The notes under the pieces: generated by a model
Told to the model about the DNA's origin: nothing
What the model saw: the letters and a program-made list of their open reading frames with translations, nothing else
Databases searched by the model: none
In this document: positions 11,001-19,800 of the stretch, one piece after another
Layout: every line of letters begins with the position of its first letter
How positions within the stretch are numbered: the first letter of the stretch is position 1
Assembly (NCBI GenBank): GCA_905221605.1
Contig: CAJNDS010002726.1
Coordinates: 124,001 to 188,000 of the forward strand
DNA: 64,000 bases
Reading direction: 5' to 3'
Origin: Symbiodinium natans
Lineage: Eukaryota; Sar; Dinophyceae; Suessiales; Symbiodiniaceae
Made by a program: the position numbers and the translations under genes

Positions 11001-12018
11001 CCCTAACCTACGGCTCAAACCGTAGCAGCTCAACTCGGCGAATCTCGGTGGTGCATTCAAACGCGCTTGGCCTCGGATCTCTGATCACCTTCACATCTTC
11101 TTAAAGCCATGGCTTGATTTTTCGACCTCTGTAGCCCTGCCGAGGACATCCGCGCGAGTTGCGGTGCATTTGTGGCCGTGAAGGCCGTGGCTCGGCGAGC
11201 TCCAAGTTTTTGTTGTAGGGCTGTGGTAGACTAATGGTAATTAGGTGGAAAACTTTTGGGCCTGAGGGTTCCAAGGCTTGGGGTTGAGATTTGCAGGCTC
11301 AGGTGTTGCATTCTGGTCTTTTGAGGTGCGAAGCCCTCTCTTATATACTGTATCTGTTTCTGCCGACCCTTCCGGTCGGGCTTCTGTGTTTAAGCTTGGT
11401 GCAAGCTTTTTATCTTGACCGGCTGCGGAGCCTGTAAGGTTTGGCGTGTCAGGTTCAGTCGCAGCCTGTAAGGTTTGGCGTCACAGCAACAATCGCTATC
11501 AGAGTCCCGACATCGCAGGCCTCGTATTTTTCCCACCGCAAGGATGTACAGGTTTCCAAGCCTGTCTCTCCGAAGACACGCAGTCCAGCCGAGGATGGCA
11601 CGGCCGTGACCTGGGGCCATCCCCTTTGGGGCTTCTTTGCTGCCACCGAGTTAACAGTTTCAGCTGGGGCTCATACACAGCCGCATATAGATTATCAACA
11701 CATGTTTGTGGCGTGTGTGGCCCTAACACGTTTTTGGCTTGTGCGGGCCTAGAGTGTCTCAAGGGTGCCTCAAGCGTGAAAGCGTGAAACCCTCTGAATT
11801 CCTTGTGCCCGTGGGTACGAGGTGCAAGTTTTTTGTTTGTTGGAGCTTTGAAGGGTCAAGATCTCTGGTTGCAGGGCCGTTGAAGTTTAGGATTCAGGGT
11901 TGCTGCGTTCGTTCTCCAGATTGCACAGGGCTAACATCCGAAATCCCAAGCAGAGAATTCAGTCAAGTTCCTTTCAGGTGGCGACAGCAGCGACGTGCGA
12001 GACCAGCTGGTGAACCTG
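8..12018 (+). CDS. VTWG-repeat protein gene, 21 exons, partial at both ends
   Basis: Gene span including introns. Twenty-one blocks, each preceded by AG, join in frame (987 nt, 329 codons, no stop) into about eight copies of a ~41-residue repeat. Its pattern is x-I-x-A-T-x-R-A-F-A-A-[LIV]-[KR]-x-D-G-x-V-V-T-W-G-x-P-x-x-G-G-D-S-x-x-V-Q-x-Q-L-x-x-V-Q. The repeat resembles one I recall from many dinoflagellate proteins and looks RCC1-like (blade-type); its function is unknown to me. Introns of 140-2333 nt cut almost every repeat. Donors are GC (12), GT (4), GA (3) and one ambiguous. Coding fraction is about 8%. The first exon begins mid-repeat at the window edge, so the gene starts upstream. It may continue into the exons from 14 kb onward. 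Confidence 0.85.
644..698 (+). CDS. VTWG gene exon 2
   Basis: Reads ATLRAFAGIKADGAVVTWG, continuing exon 1 so that the join gives KIE|AT. It follows AAG at 641-643. It ends one base into the Gly codon (phase 1) before a GC donor (GCGACT). This is the clearest single repeat signature at the left end. Confidence 0.9.
1146..1214 (+). CDS. VTWG gene exon 3
   Basis: With the G carried from exon 2 it reads GDPVSGGDSRAVCDKL then TDIQGIQ, the second half of a repeat. It follows CTTAG. The donor is GT at 1215 (phase 1). The intron before it starts GCGA and this exon starts GCGA, a four-base identity at the two splice sites. Confidence 0.88.
1485..1538 (+). CDS. VTWG gene exon 4
   Basis: With the carried A it reads STSRAFAALRSDGTVVAWG. 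It follows CCCAG. It ends at TGG G before GC, the same place and phase as exon 2. VAWG replaces VTWG. Confidence 0.9.
1996..2030. repeat. (AT)n microsatellite
   Basis: Near-perfect TA repeat ending about 16 bases before exon 5. Confidence 0.9.
2046..2089 (+). CDS. VTWG gene exon 5
   Basis: Reads GGSNASVSHLLTDVQ after the carried G. It matches the GGDSxxVxxxLxxVQ half of the repeat, but the usual DPxx residues before GG are missing, so either a tiny exon was missed or this repeat is shortened. It follows GGAG. The donor is GT at 2090. An (AT)n tract ends just upstream, at about 2030. Confidence 0.65.
2299..2352 (+). CDS. VTWG gene exon 6
   Basis: Reads ELRSSFGAFAALRADGRV. The spacing from VQ to AF is seven residues, as in exons 1-2. 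It follows AAAAG. A GC donor cuts between the two valines of VVTWG (phase 0). Confidence 0.85.
2963..3010 (+). CDS. VTWG gene exon 7
   Basis: Reads VTWGSPDYGGDTVDMQ and completes RV|VTWG from exon 6. It follows CTGAG. It ends after the Gln codon before GC. The same site (after VQ or MQ, phase 0) is used after exons 9 and 12. Confidence 0.9.
3917..3979 (+). CDS. VTWG gene exon 8
   Basis: Reads DELADVAKIHASHAAFAAIKK. It follows TTTTTGCAG and joins exon 7 as MQ|DEL. The donor is GA (GACCCAG). The next intron is only 148 nt. Confidence 0.9.
4128..4187 (+). CDS. VTWG gene exon 9
   Basis: Reads DGTVVTWGGTDHGGNSCPMQ and completes AAIKK|DG. It follows CCTCAG. The donor is GA (GACCGG), and the next exon also starts GA, so both junctions read CAG|GA. 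Confidence 0.9.
4610..4632 (+). CDS. VTWG gene exon 10 (23-nt microexon)
   Basis: Reads DQLVQVSE (last codon split). It follows CACTTGCAG. The donor is GC. It is needed to keep frame: exon 9 ends in phase 0 and exon 11 enters in phase 2, and the joined protein has the normal DQLxxV spacing. Confidence 0.75.
4916..4932. repeat. G17 run after GT-rich tract
   Basis: An uninterrupted G run preceded by GTGCGGGTGGTGCGGG-type sequence from about 4826. Confidence 0.85.
5165..5226 (+). CDS. VTWG gene exon 11
   Basis: Reads VFCTVRAFAALRTDGSVVTW plus G. It follows CCTAAG. It ends at TGG G, the same site as exons 2, 4 and 14, but with a GT donor (GTAGCC). Confidence 0.9.
5639..5676 (+). CDS. VTWG gene exon 12
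   Basis: With the carried G it reads GYPTDGGDSSYVQ. It follows CTGCAAG. It ends after Gln before a GA donor, as exon 9 does. Confidence 0.88.
6006..6036 (+). CDS. VTWG gene exon 13 (31 nt)
   Basis: Reads DQLQNVQHIQ plus one base. It follows CCGCGCAG. The donor is GC. The intron after it (6037-7110) holds the long C and G runs and the ATTTTAAAAGGG minisatellite. Confidence 0.88.
6351..6446. repeat. C17 / G14 / G16 homopolymer cluster
   Basis: C run at 6351-6367, G runs at 6396-6409 and 6431-6446. The facing C and G runs could pair as a hairpin. Confidence 0.85.
6455..6662 (+). repeat. ATTTTAAAAGGG minisatellite
   Basis: About nine or ten degenerate units of ~20-23 bases, consensus TATGATTTTAAAAGGGATGAG or ...GGGATCC. 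It lies directly after the G16 run. Confidence 0.8.
6698..7011 (+). repeat. ATTCCGGGGG word, three copies
   Basis: The 10-mer occurs at 6698-6707, 6945-6954 and 7002-7011. GGATCCATCT precedes it at about 6654 and 6968, suggesting remnants of one duplicated element. Confidence 0.6.
7111..7164 (+). CDS. VTWG gene exon 14
   Basis: Reads GNLAAFAAIRADGHVVTWG after the carried G. It follows GGGGCAG. It ends at TGG G before a GC donor. Confidence 0.92.
7532..7560 (+). CDS. VTWG gene exon 15
   Basis: Reads GYPDYGGDTW with the carried G. It follows GCTGAG. The 3' end is ambiguous by one base. Joining in frame to exon 16 needs intron 7560-7699 (GC...GA) or 7561-7700 (CA...AG); neither is a normal pair. 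Confidence 0.8.
7701..7732 (+). CDS. VTWG gene exon 16
   Basis: Reads AVQEQLTGVC plus CA. It gives GGDTW|AVQEQL with exon 15 and VCQ|ITATSRAF with exon 17. The donor is GC at 7733. Confidence 0.8.
8326..8379 (+). CDS. VTWG gene exon 17
   Basis: Reads ITATSRAFAALKNDGAV plus GT of the next Val codon. It follows ACGAG. The donor is GC at 8380. The VTWG part is supplied by exon 18. Confidence 0.88.
8748..8801 (+). CDS. VTWG gene exon 18
   Basis: With the carried GT it reads VTWGHDAEGGNSTWDVYR (Met-free, no stop). It follows TCCAAG. It ends AG before GT (phase 2). The match to GGNSxxxV is good, but VYR replaces VQxQ. Confidence 0.75.
8802..11134. other. 2.3-kb intron with CAAACTTTC/GAGCTCGA mosaic
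   Basis: No exon found. From about 8860 to 10060 short words such as CAAACTTTC, GAAAGTTTG, TTCAAACT, CTCGAGCTC and GTTCGAG recur irregularly on both strands. A short TTTAGGGTTTAG stretch lies at about 9425. The rest has no visible structure. Confidence 0.5.
11135..11183 (+). CDS. VTWG gene exon 19
   Basis: Reads PAEDIRASCGAFVAVK after a split Ser codon. It follows CTGTAG. The phase agrees with exon 18, but the repeat is two residues short between V and I, so a small exon in the 2.3-kb intron before it may be missed. The donor is GC. Confidence 0.6.
11594..11630 (+). CDS. VTWG gene exon 20
   Basis: Reads DGTAVTWGHPLW plus G. It follows CCGAG and completes AVK|DG. The donor is GC. The start could be 11588/11589 instead, adding A-E before DG. 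Confidence 0.82.
11978..12018 (+). CDS. VTWG gene exon 21
   Basis: With the carried G it reads GGDSSDVRDQLVNL. It follows a pyrimidine-rich CCTTTCAG. It may end at 12018 (GC donor) or 12019. It is the last strong repeat block in the window. Confidence 0.85.
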
Positions 12019-12019
12019 G

Positions 12020-14016
12020 CCATTTGAGGTTGCTGCAGCTCTGCATGCCCCGCACAAAACCTAGGAACCTGTCGTTAGCACAGGGTTCGGATATGGTCGC
12101 TGTTCGTCTGGCCCCAATCCATCCTGCGAACACCCCCAGCGTACTGTACTACATAAACAGAGGGGAGTTCATTTTCAGATTGCCAGAGGTTTTTCATTCG
12201 GTGCATGGGCAGAGCAGCAGCTCGGACCTTGGCGCGGAGTGCGCAGCTGAAGAAATTCTTTCGATCTTACAGGGTAGTCTCCAAACTCCCAAGGATTTAG
12301 GACCGCTTGCCGGAAAACAAGTAGCACGGCAGGTTAACTAGATCCTCAGCTCGTTTTTACATGGCACTTCCAAATTGGGTTTACACGCCAGAGCTTTGCA
12401 CAGCACTTATGCCTAGGGCCTAGGATCATGTAGGTTGATGCCCTGCAATGAAGTCTGACACTTAATTGTCCAGGTTCCCAATCCTGCAATGCAGCAGCGT
12501 GTTGGCATAGCTTCTTCTGCTAGATGCCGGTGGTTAGAGTGCCAGCGTTTCGGGTCATTAGGCAGGACCTTGCTCTGCAGGGATACCTTTGAGTCCATAT
12601 TGTTTGCAGTGGAGACTTGGGGCTGGTTTGAAGACTGCCCAGTACCATCTTTCTATGTCCTCGATCCATGAGCATTGCTCTGAGCAGCCAAGAAAGACAC
12701 CTAGGAGACGGAGGAGCGCATCTGCACGGAGCATCGGCTCAGAGAAGGACGTCGCAACTGATCCACTTCCTCCGCTTTCGAGCCTGGAACTTTTCAACCC
12801 GATGGCTCACGCTTCATTTCGAAACTTGTTGCCTCAGATGATTAGGCTGATTACGGTGCGGTACCTGGTCTGTGCCAAGTTCGCACATACACAGGTGTTG
12901 CGTGGATGTGGAAGCATTCCTTGCATCGACCGGACAGCCTTTCTGAGTGTTACATGTCTTTTCATGGTCGTCAATCTTGGCAGGCAGCCTAAGCCAATAC
13001 ATCCACCCAAAACGCTGTCACCTCTCGCTGAATTCGACTGCCTTGCCGTTTTGCAAAGGCAGTGGGGCAAGCAAGGTACGGCTTTTATCGGCTCTGAACT
13101 GCAGATTTCAACCCCGGGGCCCTGGGCTTGAGTTTGCATAGGCGGGGGGGGGGGGGGGGATTCGGTCGGCGCCATGTTGGCTTTGAATTGCTAGAGCGGG
13201 TTCTTTAGTTGCTACGTGCTCCGGAGGATTCGTGATCTTGATGATTTTGCTCAGTATGTCACCGCGTCTCAAGTTTCACGATGTTTGAGTTGAGGGTTGG
13301 GAGCAACTTTAAACTGCCTTTAGCAATGTGAAGCCACTAGCCGCGAGCACCCGGTTCTTTAAAAACGATACCAAGATGTCATAAAGTCTGAAGTCGCCTT
13401 GCTCCACAGAGCTTGGGACGACCTTGCGCAACACCTCGTGCACTGTGCACTGCCGTCGTTCTCCAAGCTACTGTTTCAATAGTTTTCTATCGCTTAGATC
13501 TGCATGACGCCAGTAGCTTTCATCACCCGACATTGTCAGGGAAATGATGCTCTCGAGTTGCGCGGAGTTGTGCGGAGTTGCGCTAGACAATACCATGAGC
13601 GGTGTCGTGCAACTTGCGTTTGCTTCTCTCGAGCCAGAGCACGATCTTTTCCATCCCCGGAGGTCCAAGAAGAAAAGCCAACACACAAAGTCCCAAACTG
13701 CTCCTACTTCATTTTCCTGAAGCACTACGCCAATGGCCCCATTCCTCAGGAATCCTATTTTGCTTGATGTTTCAATTAAGCTGGAGTTAAGCATCCGATT
13801 CCGAGACGCTATCTATCCACCTGCCCATCTATCGATCCATCTATACAAAATATGTATATATATATATATACATACGTAATGTATAGACACATGTTTATAG
13901 GTTGTAATTCCGGGCCCGACTATGTCTAAAGGAGCATGTGAAAAAAGGAAAGCGGCCCGCATCGCTTTGAGAACGGCGTGGGCTTTGCTCTGCTCCCGCT
14001 TTGAAGCGGGAAGCAG
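12020..14016. other. long non-coding stretch between repeat blocks
   Basis: Open frames at 11739-12341 and 12589-13131 lack splice or family support. It contains a G run (13143-13159), an (AT)n tract (13852-13871) and the hairpin at 13987. A gene boundary or G8-domain exons could hide here. Confidence 0.4.
13852..13871. repeat. (AT)n microsatellite
   Basis: TATATA run within ATCTATC-type sequence. Confidence 0.75.
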
Positions 14017-14019
14017 AGC
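13987..14019. repeat. hairpin at an exon start
   Basis: GCTCTGCTCCCGCTT faces AAGCGGGAAGCAGAGC, with one bulged A and almost no loop. Its 3' arm covers the start of the degraded repeat exon at 14017. Confidence 0.75.
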
Positions 14020-14061
14020 AACTTACAGCAACTTACCCCTCCGGGGCCTTCGCGGGCATAG
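14017..14061 (+). CDS. probable degraded VTWG-repeat exon
   Basis: With a G carried from exon 21 (if that exon ends at 12019) it reads EQLTATYPSGAFAGI, matching VQxIxATxxAFAGI. It follows AAGCAG. Its first bases are part of the 3' arm of a hairpin (13987-14019). It may end at 14061 (GC) or 14065 (GT). Similarity is weaker than for exons 1-21. Confidence 0.45.
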   Translation, partial: SNLQQLTPPGPSRA

Positions 14062-14527
14062 GCAGGTGGCGGGGCTCTATAGGGCTTTGTTTTGAGTCAT
14101 GAGGTCTGTGAATTGTAAGTTTGCCTTTAAGATGAGCTTCGCGGGCCCTGAGCCCCATGCGAAATCCCCCACCTCAAAGTGGTTGCAGCCTTTTCCTCGC
14201 GAAGCACCATGGCCTAGACAGCCATAAACCTTGGCCCTGGGGCATGAGCCGAAAGATCCCGCAATCGTCGACTTGTGGCCTATAGCTTCATTTCAGATAG
14301 TTTTTGGGGCTTAGCTTCGGTTCCGGAATAGGTCCCCCAAGTCTGGGATTTCCCCCCTCCCTTCTCCCCCCCCTCCGCCCGCCCCCCCCCCCACAAGTTC
14401 TGGTTTGAGCCTTTTACAGCCTCAAACATCCGCCCAACACCCCTCGAGCCCGTAGAAGCCGCTCTTCAAGACACCCCAACCTGAGAATGTTGACGTGTGG
14501 ATCGGGGGCCTCGCGCGTGAGCTCGAG

Positions 14528-14582
14528 CTCAACGGCCCATGGCAGCGCACGGACATGGGAACGCAGTGACAGCGGAAACGAG
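14528..14582 (+). pseudogene. possible VTWG-repeat remnant
   Basis: Reads STAHGSARTWERSDSGNE, comparable to KADGSVVTWGxPDSGGDS with several changes; a stop follows at 14586. Another frame through 14485-14568 reads NVDVWIGGLARELELNGPW, which faintly recalls animal-type heme peroxidases. I cannot decide between them. Confidence 0.25.
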
Positions 14583-15059
14583 GGGTAGAAGCCCGGGCTC
14601 GGGAGCTTTCTTCTTTCGAGTTACGGGCTCCCAGGGTGGAGCTGTACTTGGAGATGTGTCTTAAGTTTGTTGGGGGGGTTTTTAGGCGGTTGAGGCTGCG
14701 CTGTAAGTTGCTACAGCTTCTCCGCAAAGCATACACAGAGTCTGCAAAGAGTCTTGTTTCCGAGCTCGGCATCTCAACCTGTCCAAAATGACATTTCCTT
14801 CACGCCTGTCTGCCTGCATGCCCAGGCATATGACGAAGACAACGATTGCTGGAGGCCTGCTGGGGTTTCACTAGGACGAGGACTTGAGGCTTTATGGGGG
14901 TTAGTGCTTTCAGGGTGGCGCTTCGAGCAAGTATAGGGTTCCGTGACGTTCTCAGCTTTCTCCTTGGCATTGAGACGGTCGAGGGGAATCCCGAGCCCCT
15001 GTAGGCTTGAGGAGTCGGGCTTGGGTTTGACAGCCAAGAATCGAACCAGACCTGTGTGT

Positions 15060-15126
15060 AAGTATATATGTATGTACGTATGTATGTATGGATGTATGGA
15101 TGTCTGGATGTATGGATGTATGTATG
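15060..15126. repeat. TGTA/TGGA microsatellite
   Basis: Interrupted ATGTATGGATG-type tetranucleotide repeat. Confidence 0.85.
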
Positions 15127-15321
15127 GAGAAAGAGAGAGTGAGGGACTCGAAGGAGGACCCGTGGTACTGTTCGAGTGGGCTTGAGTCGGTGTTAGTTCC
15201 TGTTTGCCCGGGAAGGGGGAGCCGCAAAACATGAGTTTTACGCGGACAGACCCTGTTAAGCGCGCCCCTTGGGGCAGCCCCTTCGGGGGTTAAGTCGGTT
15301 ACGTGCTCTTGAAGGAAGGAC

Positions 15322-15325
<4 letters not shown>

Positions 15326-15361
<36 letters not shown>

Positions 15362-15370
15362 AAGAGAGAG
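15326..15370. repeat. (GA)n microsatellite
   Basis: About 16 uninterrupted AG dinucleotides, then an impure tail. Confidence 0.9.
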
Positions 15371-16732
15371 TCGATTTGTTTCTTTGTTCGCCTTCTTCCT
15401 TCCCTACTCCCACCTTTCACACTTTTCACATGCGTGCCCTTGGGGCGGTCTTCCTTCGGGGAGTGAATATTCAGCAGCCTGACAATTGCAACCCCCCAAA
15501 TATGGAAGGCTTGTGTCCTTATGCAACGCCTGACGTGAACGTTTTCTTGCCGCTAGGATCCACTGGAGTGGCAATCTGAACGAGTCTTGCCTGCAAATTG
15601 CCGGATTTGCGGCGACATGCCGTAAATCCCCAACTCTGGAAGCCGCTGGCTGTGTAAAGCTGTGTAAAGCAGCGACATAGCTTGGCCAAATCCTTGAGTC
15701 CAGCCGGCCCCGCAATCAGTAGCTCACAAGGAAAGGCTTGGCATGTATGCTGGGAAGAAAAACCAATGCCTCAAGGCATGCTTTTGAAAGCCGATACAGG
15801 ACTCGGATGCTTCTGCACTTGGCATTTGCACTTGTCAGGGGCTTCCTGTTGGGCATGTGGGGGGGGGGCTTTGTTTTGGGCACTGGGCTCACTTAAAGCT
15901 CACTTAAGGAAAGGCGCTTTGCCGGCGACGTGCCTGTTAGTGACACGAAGACGGCTTCGGACTCAGCAAGCTGCCGATGCAGTCAGGACACTGTGGTTCA
16001 GCGGGTTGGAGTCAGTGGGACGTGGCGCAGCCTTGGTGGAGCAGGGTGGTTGTGGCTTTTGGGGGTGATCTGTCCGTTGATGTTGGGCGTGGCTCCTTCC
16101 GAGACATGCTTACCACTAGATGGCTCTGCCCAGCCAAAACTCCGCTGCAAAAGCCTATATTTTGCCCCAATACGCCCAACCCACAAAACCGATTAGAATC
16201 TGGTTTCACCGAAGCAAGCCTTCTTACCCGGGCAGGTCTCCCTGCGAGCAGTGGTCGCGCGCATAGACCGATCGGCCGCTTGATCTGAGATTGTCTGTCC
16301 AGCCAAATTATTGGCCCTAAGTTGCCTGAATTCTGGCCTCCTGTGCTTAGCCAAAGCTTACTTCATGGGCCTTGGAAAGCACGGACGTCTTGCGAAGGTT
16401 CTTGAGAAGCCATTTTTGAAGACGTGTAGAACACTCCAAGCGCTTCCTGGCCCGGCCCTGGAAGTTAAACCCTGAAGGCCCTGAACCTGCCTGGCACCCA
16501 GCCCACTTCTCAACAGAAAACGTTGCACGGCCCTGATAGGCCTGGTTACGGAGTTTAGGGGTTAGGCAAGGGTTTTGCCATGCTTTGCCTAGGAGTTTAA
16601 GGTGCAATTTTTGGTTCAGGGTTTTAATGCATGTCAGGGTTTAAAGGGTTGGAAGCAGTTGAGACTCCTTTGTTCAATGAGGATGACAGTTGAGATAGGT
16701 ATTCCTTGTACCCCGCAACCGGGCAAGCCCAG

Positions 16733-16830
16733 GTCGTGTTCACGTCAGCCTACATTGACACGACTGGCGGAAGCGCTTATGGCGGGCACATGGAGATCTT
16801 CGATGTGCGCAATGCTCAGACAGCTTTCTG
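16733..16830 (+). CDS. beta-helix gene exon a (GGH block)
   Basis: A clear coding block read in phase 0 from GTC. It contains [20 protein letters not shown] and then DVRNAQTAF plus TG. It follows GCCCAG. The donor is GT at 16831; a GC alternative lies at 16841. The Y-G-G-H-M-E-I run fits the GGH segment after the G8 domain in CEMIP/TMEM2-type proteins. Confidence 0.75.
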
Positions 16831-19800
16831 GTGGTTCGGGGCGCAAGCTGACTAGCGCAGGCAGAGCTATCTACGCATACAGGCCCAGCTAACTTTTGAG
16901 AAGGGCTTGCTGGCTGTCCTCGCAATGTTGCGGGAAGTATTCGTAAGACGTAGGAACACAAAGGGCTGGCAATTCAGGCAGCTGGGAAGATGTATTCGCA
17001 CAGCCCTAGTCCAGCTCAAATGAAAGCAGCCCTGGTATCATTCCAAGTAGGTGTGTAGCTGTGCAAAGAGCCTTGCCTCTTTGTCTACCCAACTCGTATC
17101 CAGGGCACTGGGCGATCTTGCCGGCTCTTCTGTGGTCGGCGAGGTGGATATGAAGTGCTCCCATTAGCTCTCAACTCTGCCAGTTGAACTCGCATTCACA
17201 GGGTTTTGCTTCTGCTGTTCAGGGCTTACAAGAGTTAGAATTTGGAATTATTAAAGGCTTAAGGGGCAGTTGGCGTAGCCCTGATCGCACAGGTCCTTCC
17301 AATCTAAGCGCCTTGCACTGCCTTGCACCTCAGGACACCAAGCCCAAAGCCCTGCTCCAGAGCCCTAAGCCCAAGGCATTGTCAATGTGGGTTGGGGTTT
17401 TGGACTGAGGGGTTAAACCGTTTTGGTTTGCTAGGGCTAGTGGTTCAGCAACTCGGCCAGAAGGTTCCACAAGCAACGGTCCAGGATGGTGAAGGTGTTG
17501 TGGATGCCGCAACCTGAATCTCGCCACTCTCCCTACAGAGCCCAAGACAATAGAACCGGCTCGGGTCCGTCTGCTCACGGACAATACTAGCAAAAGGCCA
17601 GACATGTAGACCCTGTCCGAAGGTACACTCGCTTCCACAACCTCGGCAAGGGAGCCCTCTCAGCGGCCACGGCCTTAGAGATTTCGGAACACAGGGGCCA
17701 GGATTTAGATACAACTGACTTTATGCGCTCGTGTAGCCACACATGCCAGAACCCTACAGTAACTAAGCACCTAAGGCCTCAGGCTTGTGAAGCTTGGATG
17801 TTTTAGTCGTTTTAGGTATAATCCGAGTACTGTAGCCATCCTGAACCTTTTCCCCACTTGCATGTTCTTGGGCATCCCAAGGCCATCAACACCTAAACTC
17901 ACCAGAATCCACATCGAAGTCAGATCATCACGTTATGATGTGTCATGATGTGTCTTTGGCCCCGAGGTTTAAATTCGCCAACAGTTACCTGCTAATTACC
18001 CTCTAGCATGCCATTGACACGCAGAGGCAGTGAAGGTGACCTTCGCGTCCAGCTTCGATGCTCGCCTGCACACGCATGCCCCTGATGACGATAGGGCTTC
18101 CAGGGTATGAATGTAAAGGTATGGGTTCGTTTGTTCAGTCCCTCAAGTATCTTCGGCATAGCATCGTTCCTCGGAACTTCAACGGGTTTGGAATCGTGGT
18201 TGGGCGGTTAATCTACGACCTATGGGGTCGCAGGCACCTGGACCTTGGGGTCCAGGGCTTCTTCAAGTTCTTTTGTTATTTCTTGCCACTTTGGTTGCGT
18301 GTTATAGGTCGGCACGAGGCACCGATGATTCATTCTGCTTTCGCCCGTTGACTGATCTGTTCAGTACCTCGAGTTGCTTGGCCTAGTTTCCGGAGGGCTG
18401 TACCATGCACAGTTCGTAGTCATCAAGAAACAAGAGGGCAGAGGCTTTCAAGCCCTAGAAGCTTGTGAAATCCGAGACTTGTCAACGCCCTGGGATACTT
18501 GAGGGTGTGCAAGGGCGTTTGGGAATCTTGCAACCACAGCCCGGAAAGCCTGAAGCCACCTGGCAACCCCGAAGAAAAGGGTGCTGGAGTCATAGCTTTT
18601 GTGCTGCAAGGAGCCACCTCCCGTTTTGATCTTCCACGGGTGCTCCTGGACGTCGTCCGTGGCCGCTTCCGGCGCGTTTTGCCTTGCATGGGGACAGGTG
18701 CTAGAGAACGGTAAACATAAACTATTTCTCAGACTGATAGTCTCAAGATTCCTAGATTCGTACGCTTTAAGCCGCCTCGAACTGAGCTTGCACGAAGCGC
18801 ACGAACCGTACACTGCACGAGCCAACATTCCTTTGAAGGTTTGGGCCCGTGGGCTGCCTCGTGAGATCCCAATCGCCAGGCACAGAACCAACGCCCTGAA
18901 AGTGCCCTGTAGCATAAGGCCCCATGGCCTGATTACAGCCAATGTTCTTCTTGAGGCGCAGAGTGCCTGCACTGCGCAACGTCGCACGAAATCTGGCTGC
19001 CGATCCCTACGTGTGGAAGTGAAGGGGTCCTTCAGACACTGCAGCATGGCTGCGCGCGAATGCGAAACCTGCCACACGGGACAGTCCTCACCGTCAGTCA
19101 GCCTCATGGCGCTTGAGAGAGAGAGAGAGACGAAAACTCGATCGTTTAGGACAGTCTGCGGTTGCCAATGCTTGTGGATGGGGCTGAGGGTTGAAGACTC
19201 AGGAGATTGGTATTCAGACGGTTAGGATTCCCAACCCAGGTTAATATTCAGCATCCAAAGACACCCTAAGCTCTCTCGTTTGCCCAATGCCCAGTTCCAG
19301 CTTCATCCGAGTCTTCTGAGGTTTGCAGAGTCTTTGGCACAACAAGCAAAACCCTCGGGGAAGTCGCTCCTTCTAAAACTAGAGGGTGGGGCCCAGAATC
19401 CCCAAACGCACAGCTTCCCATGACTCCGATAAACCACCTTAGCTGTCAGACTTGGAAGAAAGAACGGGAAGCCGCGTACAATCTCTGCATGTTCTCAACT
19501 TGAAGCCTTCTGACCGCCAGGAGTACGCCCTTCACTTGGAGTCATCGAACGTCCCGGTGCTCATCACGAACAACGCTTCGCGCTTACTGTGTTGCGGTTC
19601 TTGCAGGGTGGCGGGTGGCACGAATAGGGTCGAGTGGTTCGGGATGACCCGGCTAGACCCGATTGACTCCTTGCCCATTTCTTTCTTAGCCTCGCAAAGC
19701 AACCCTGAAGCATCCTGGCATAAGCCATGGACGCATTCGGGTTGGCAGGGCAGACTCGAGGGCAGTCCTCTGGCCCAGTGCTTTTGCATGGCGGGCACTC

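Larger units (their letters stand above)
14583..16732. other. non-coding stretch before the beta-helix exons
   Basis: Holds TGTA/TGGA and GA microsatellites. A G8 domain would be expected near here, but I could not place one. The frame through 15925-15985 (GDVPVSDTKTASDS) is a weak exon possibility. Confidence 0.35.

Noticed and set aside
11739-13131. Plus frames of 200 and 180 codons
   Set aside because: The first runs through exon 21 in a different frame from the repeat. The second has no family likeness or splice support.
14485-14568. NVDVWIGGLARELELNGPW as an animal heme peroxidase exon
   Set aside because: A single short match with no other peroxidase block nearby; the overlapping frame resembles the VTWG repeat.
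15036-15052. GGTTCGATTC on the minus strand as a tRNA T-loop
   Set aside because: No acceptor or anticodon stem can be folded around it.
18448-19225. Overlapping long frames on both strands (219 codons minus, 208 codons plus)
   Set aside because: Same DNA open in two directions, no recognised family, irregular amino-acid make-up. They lie in the intron between exons c and d. Treated as chance.
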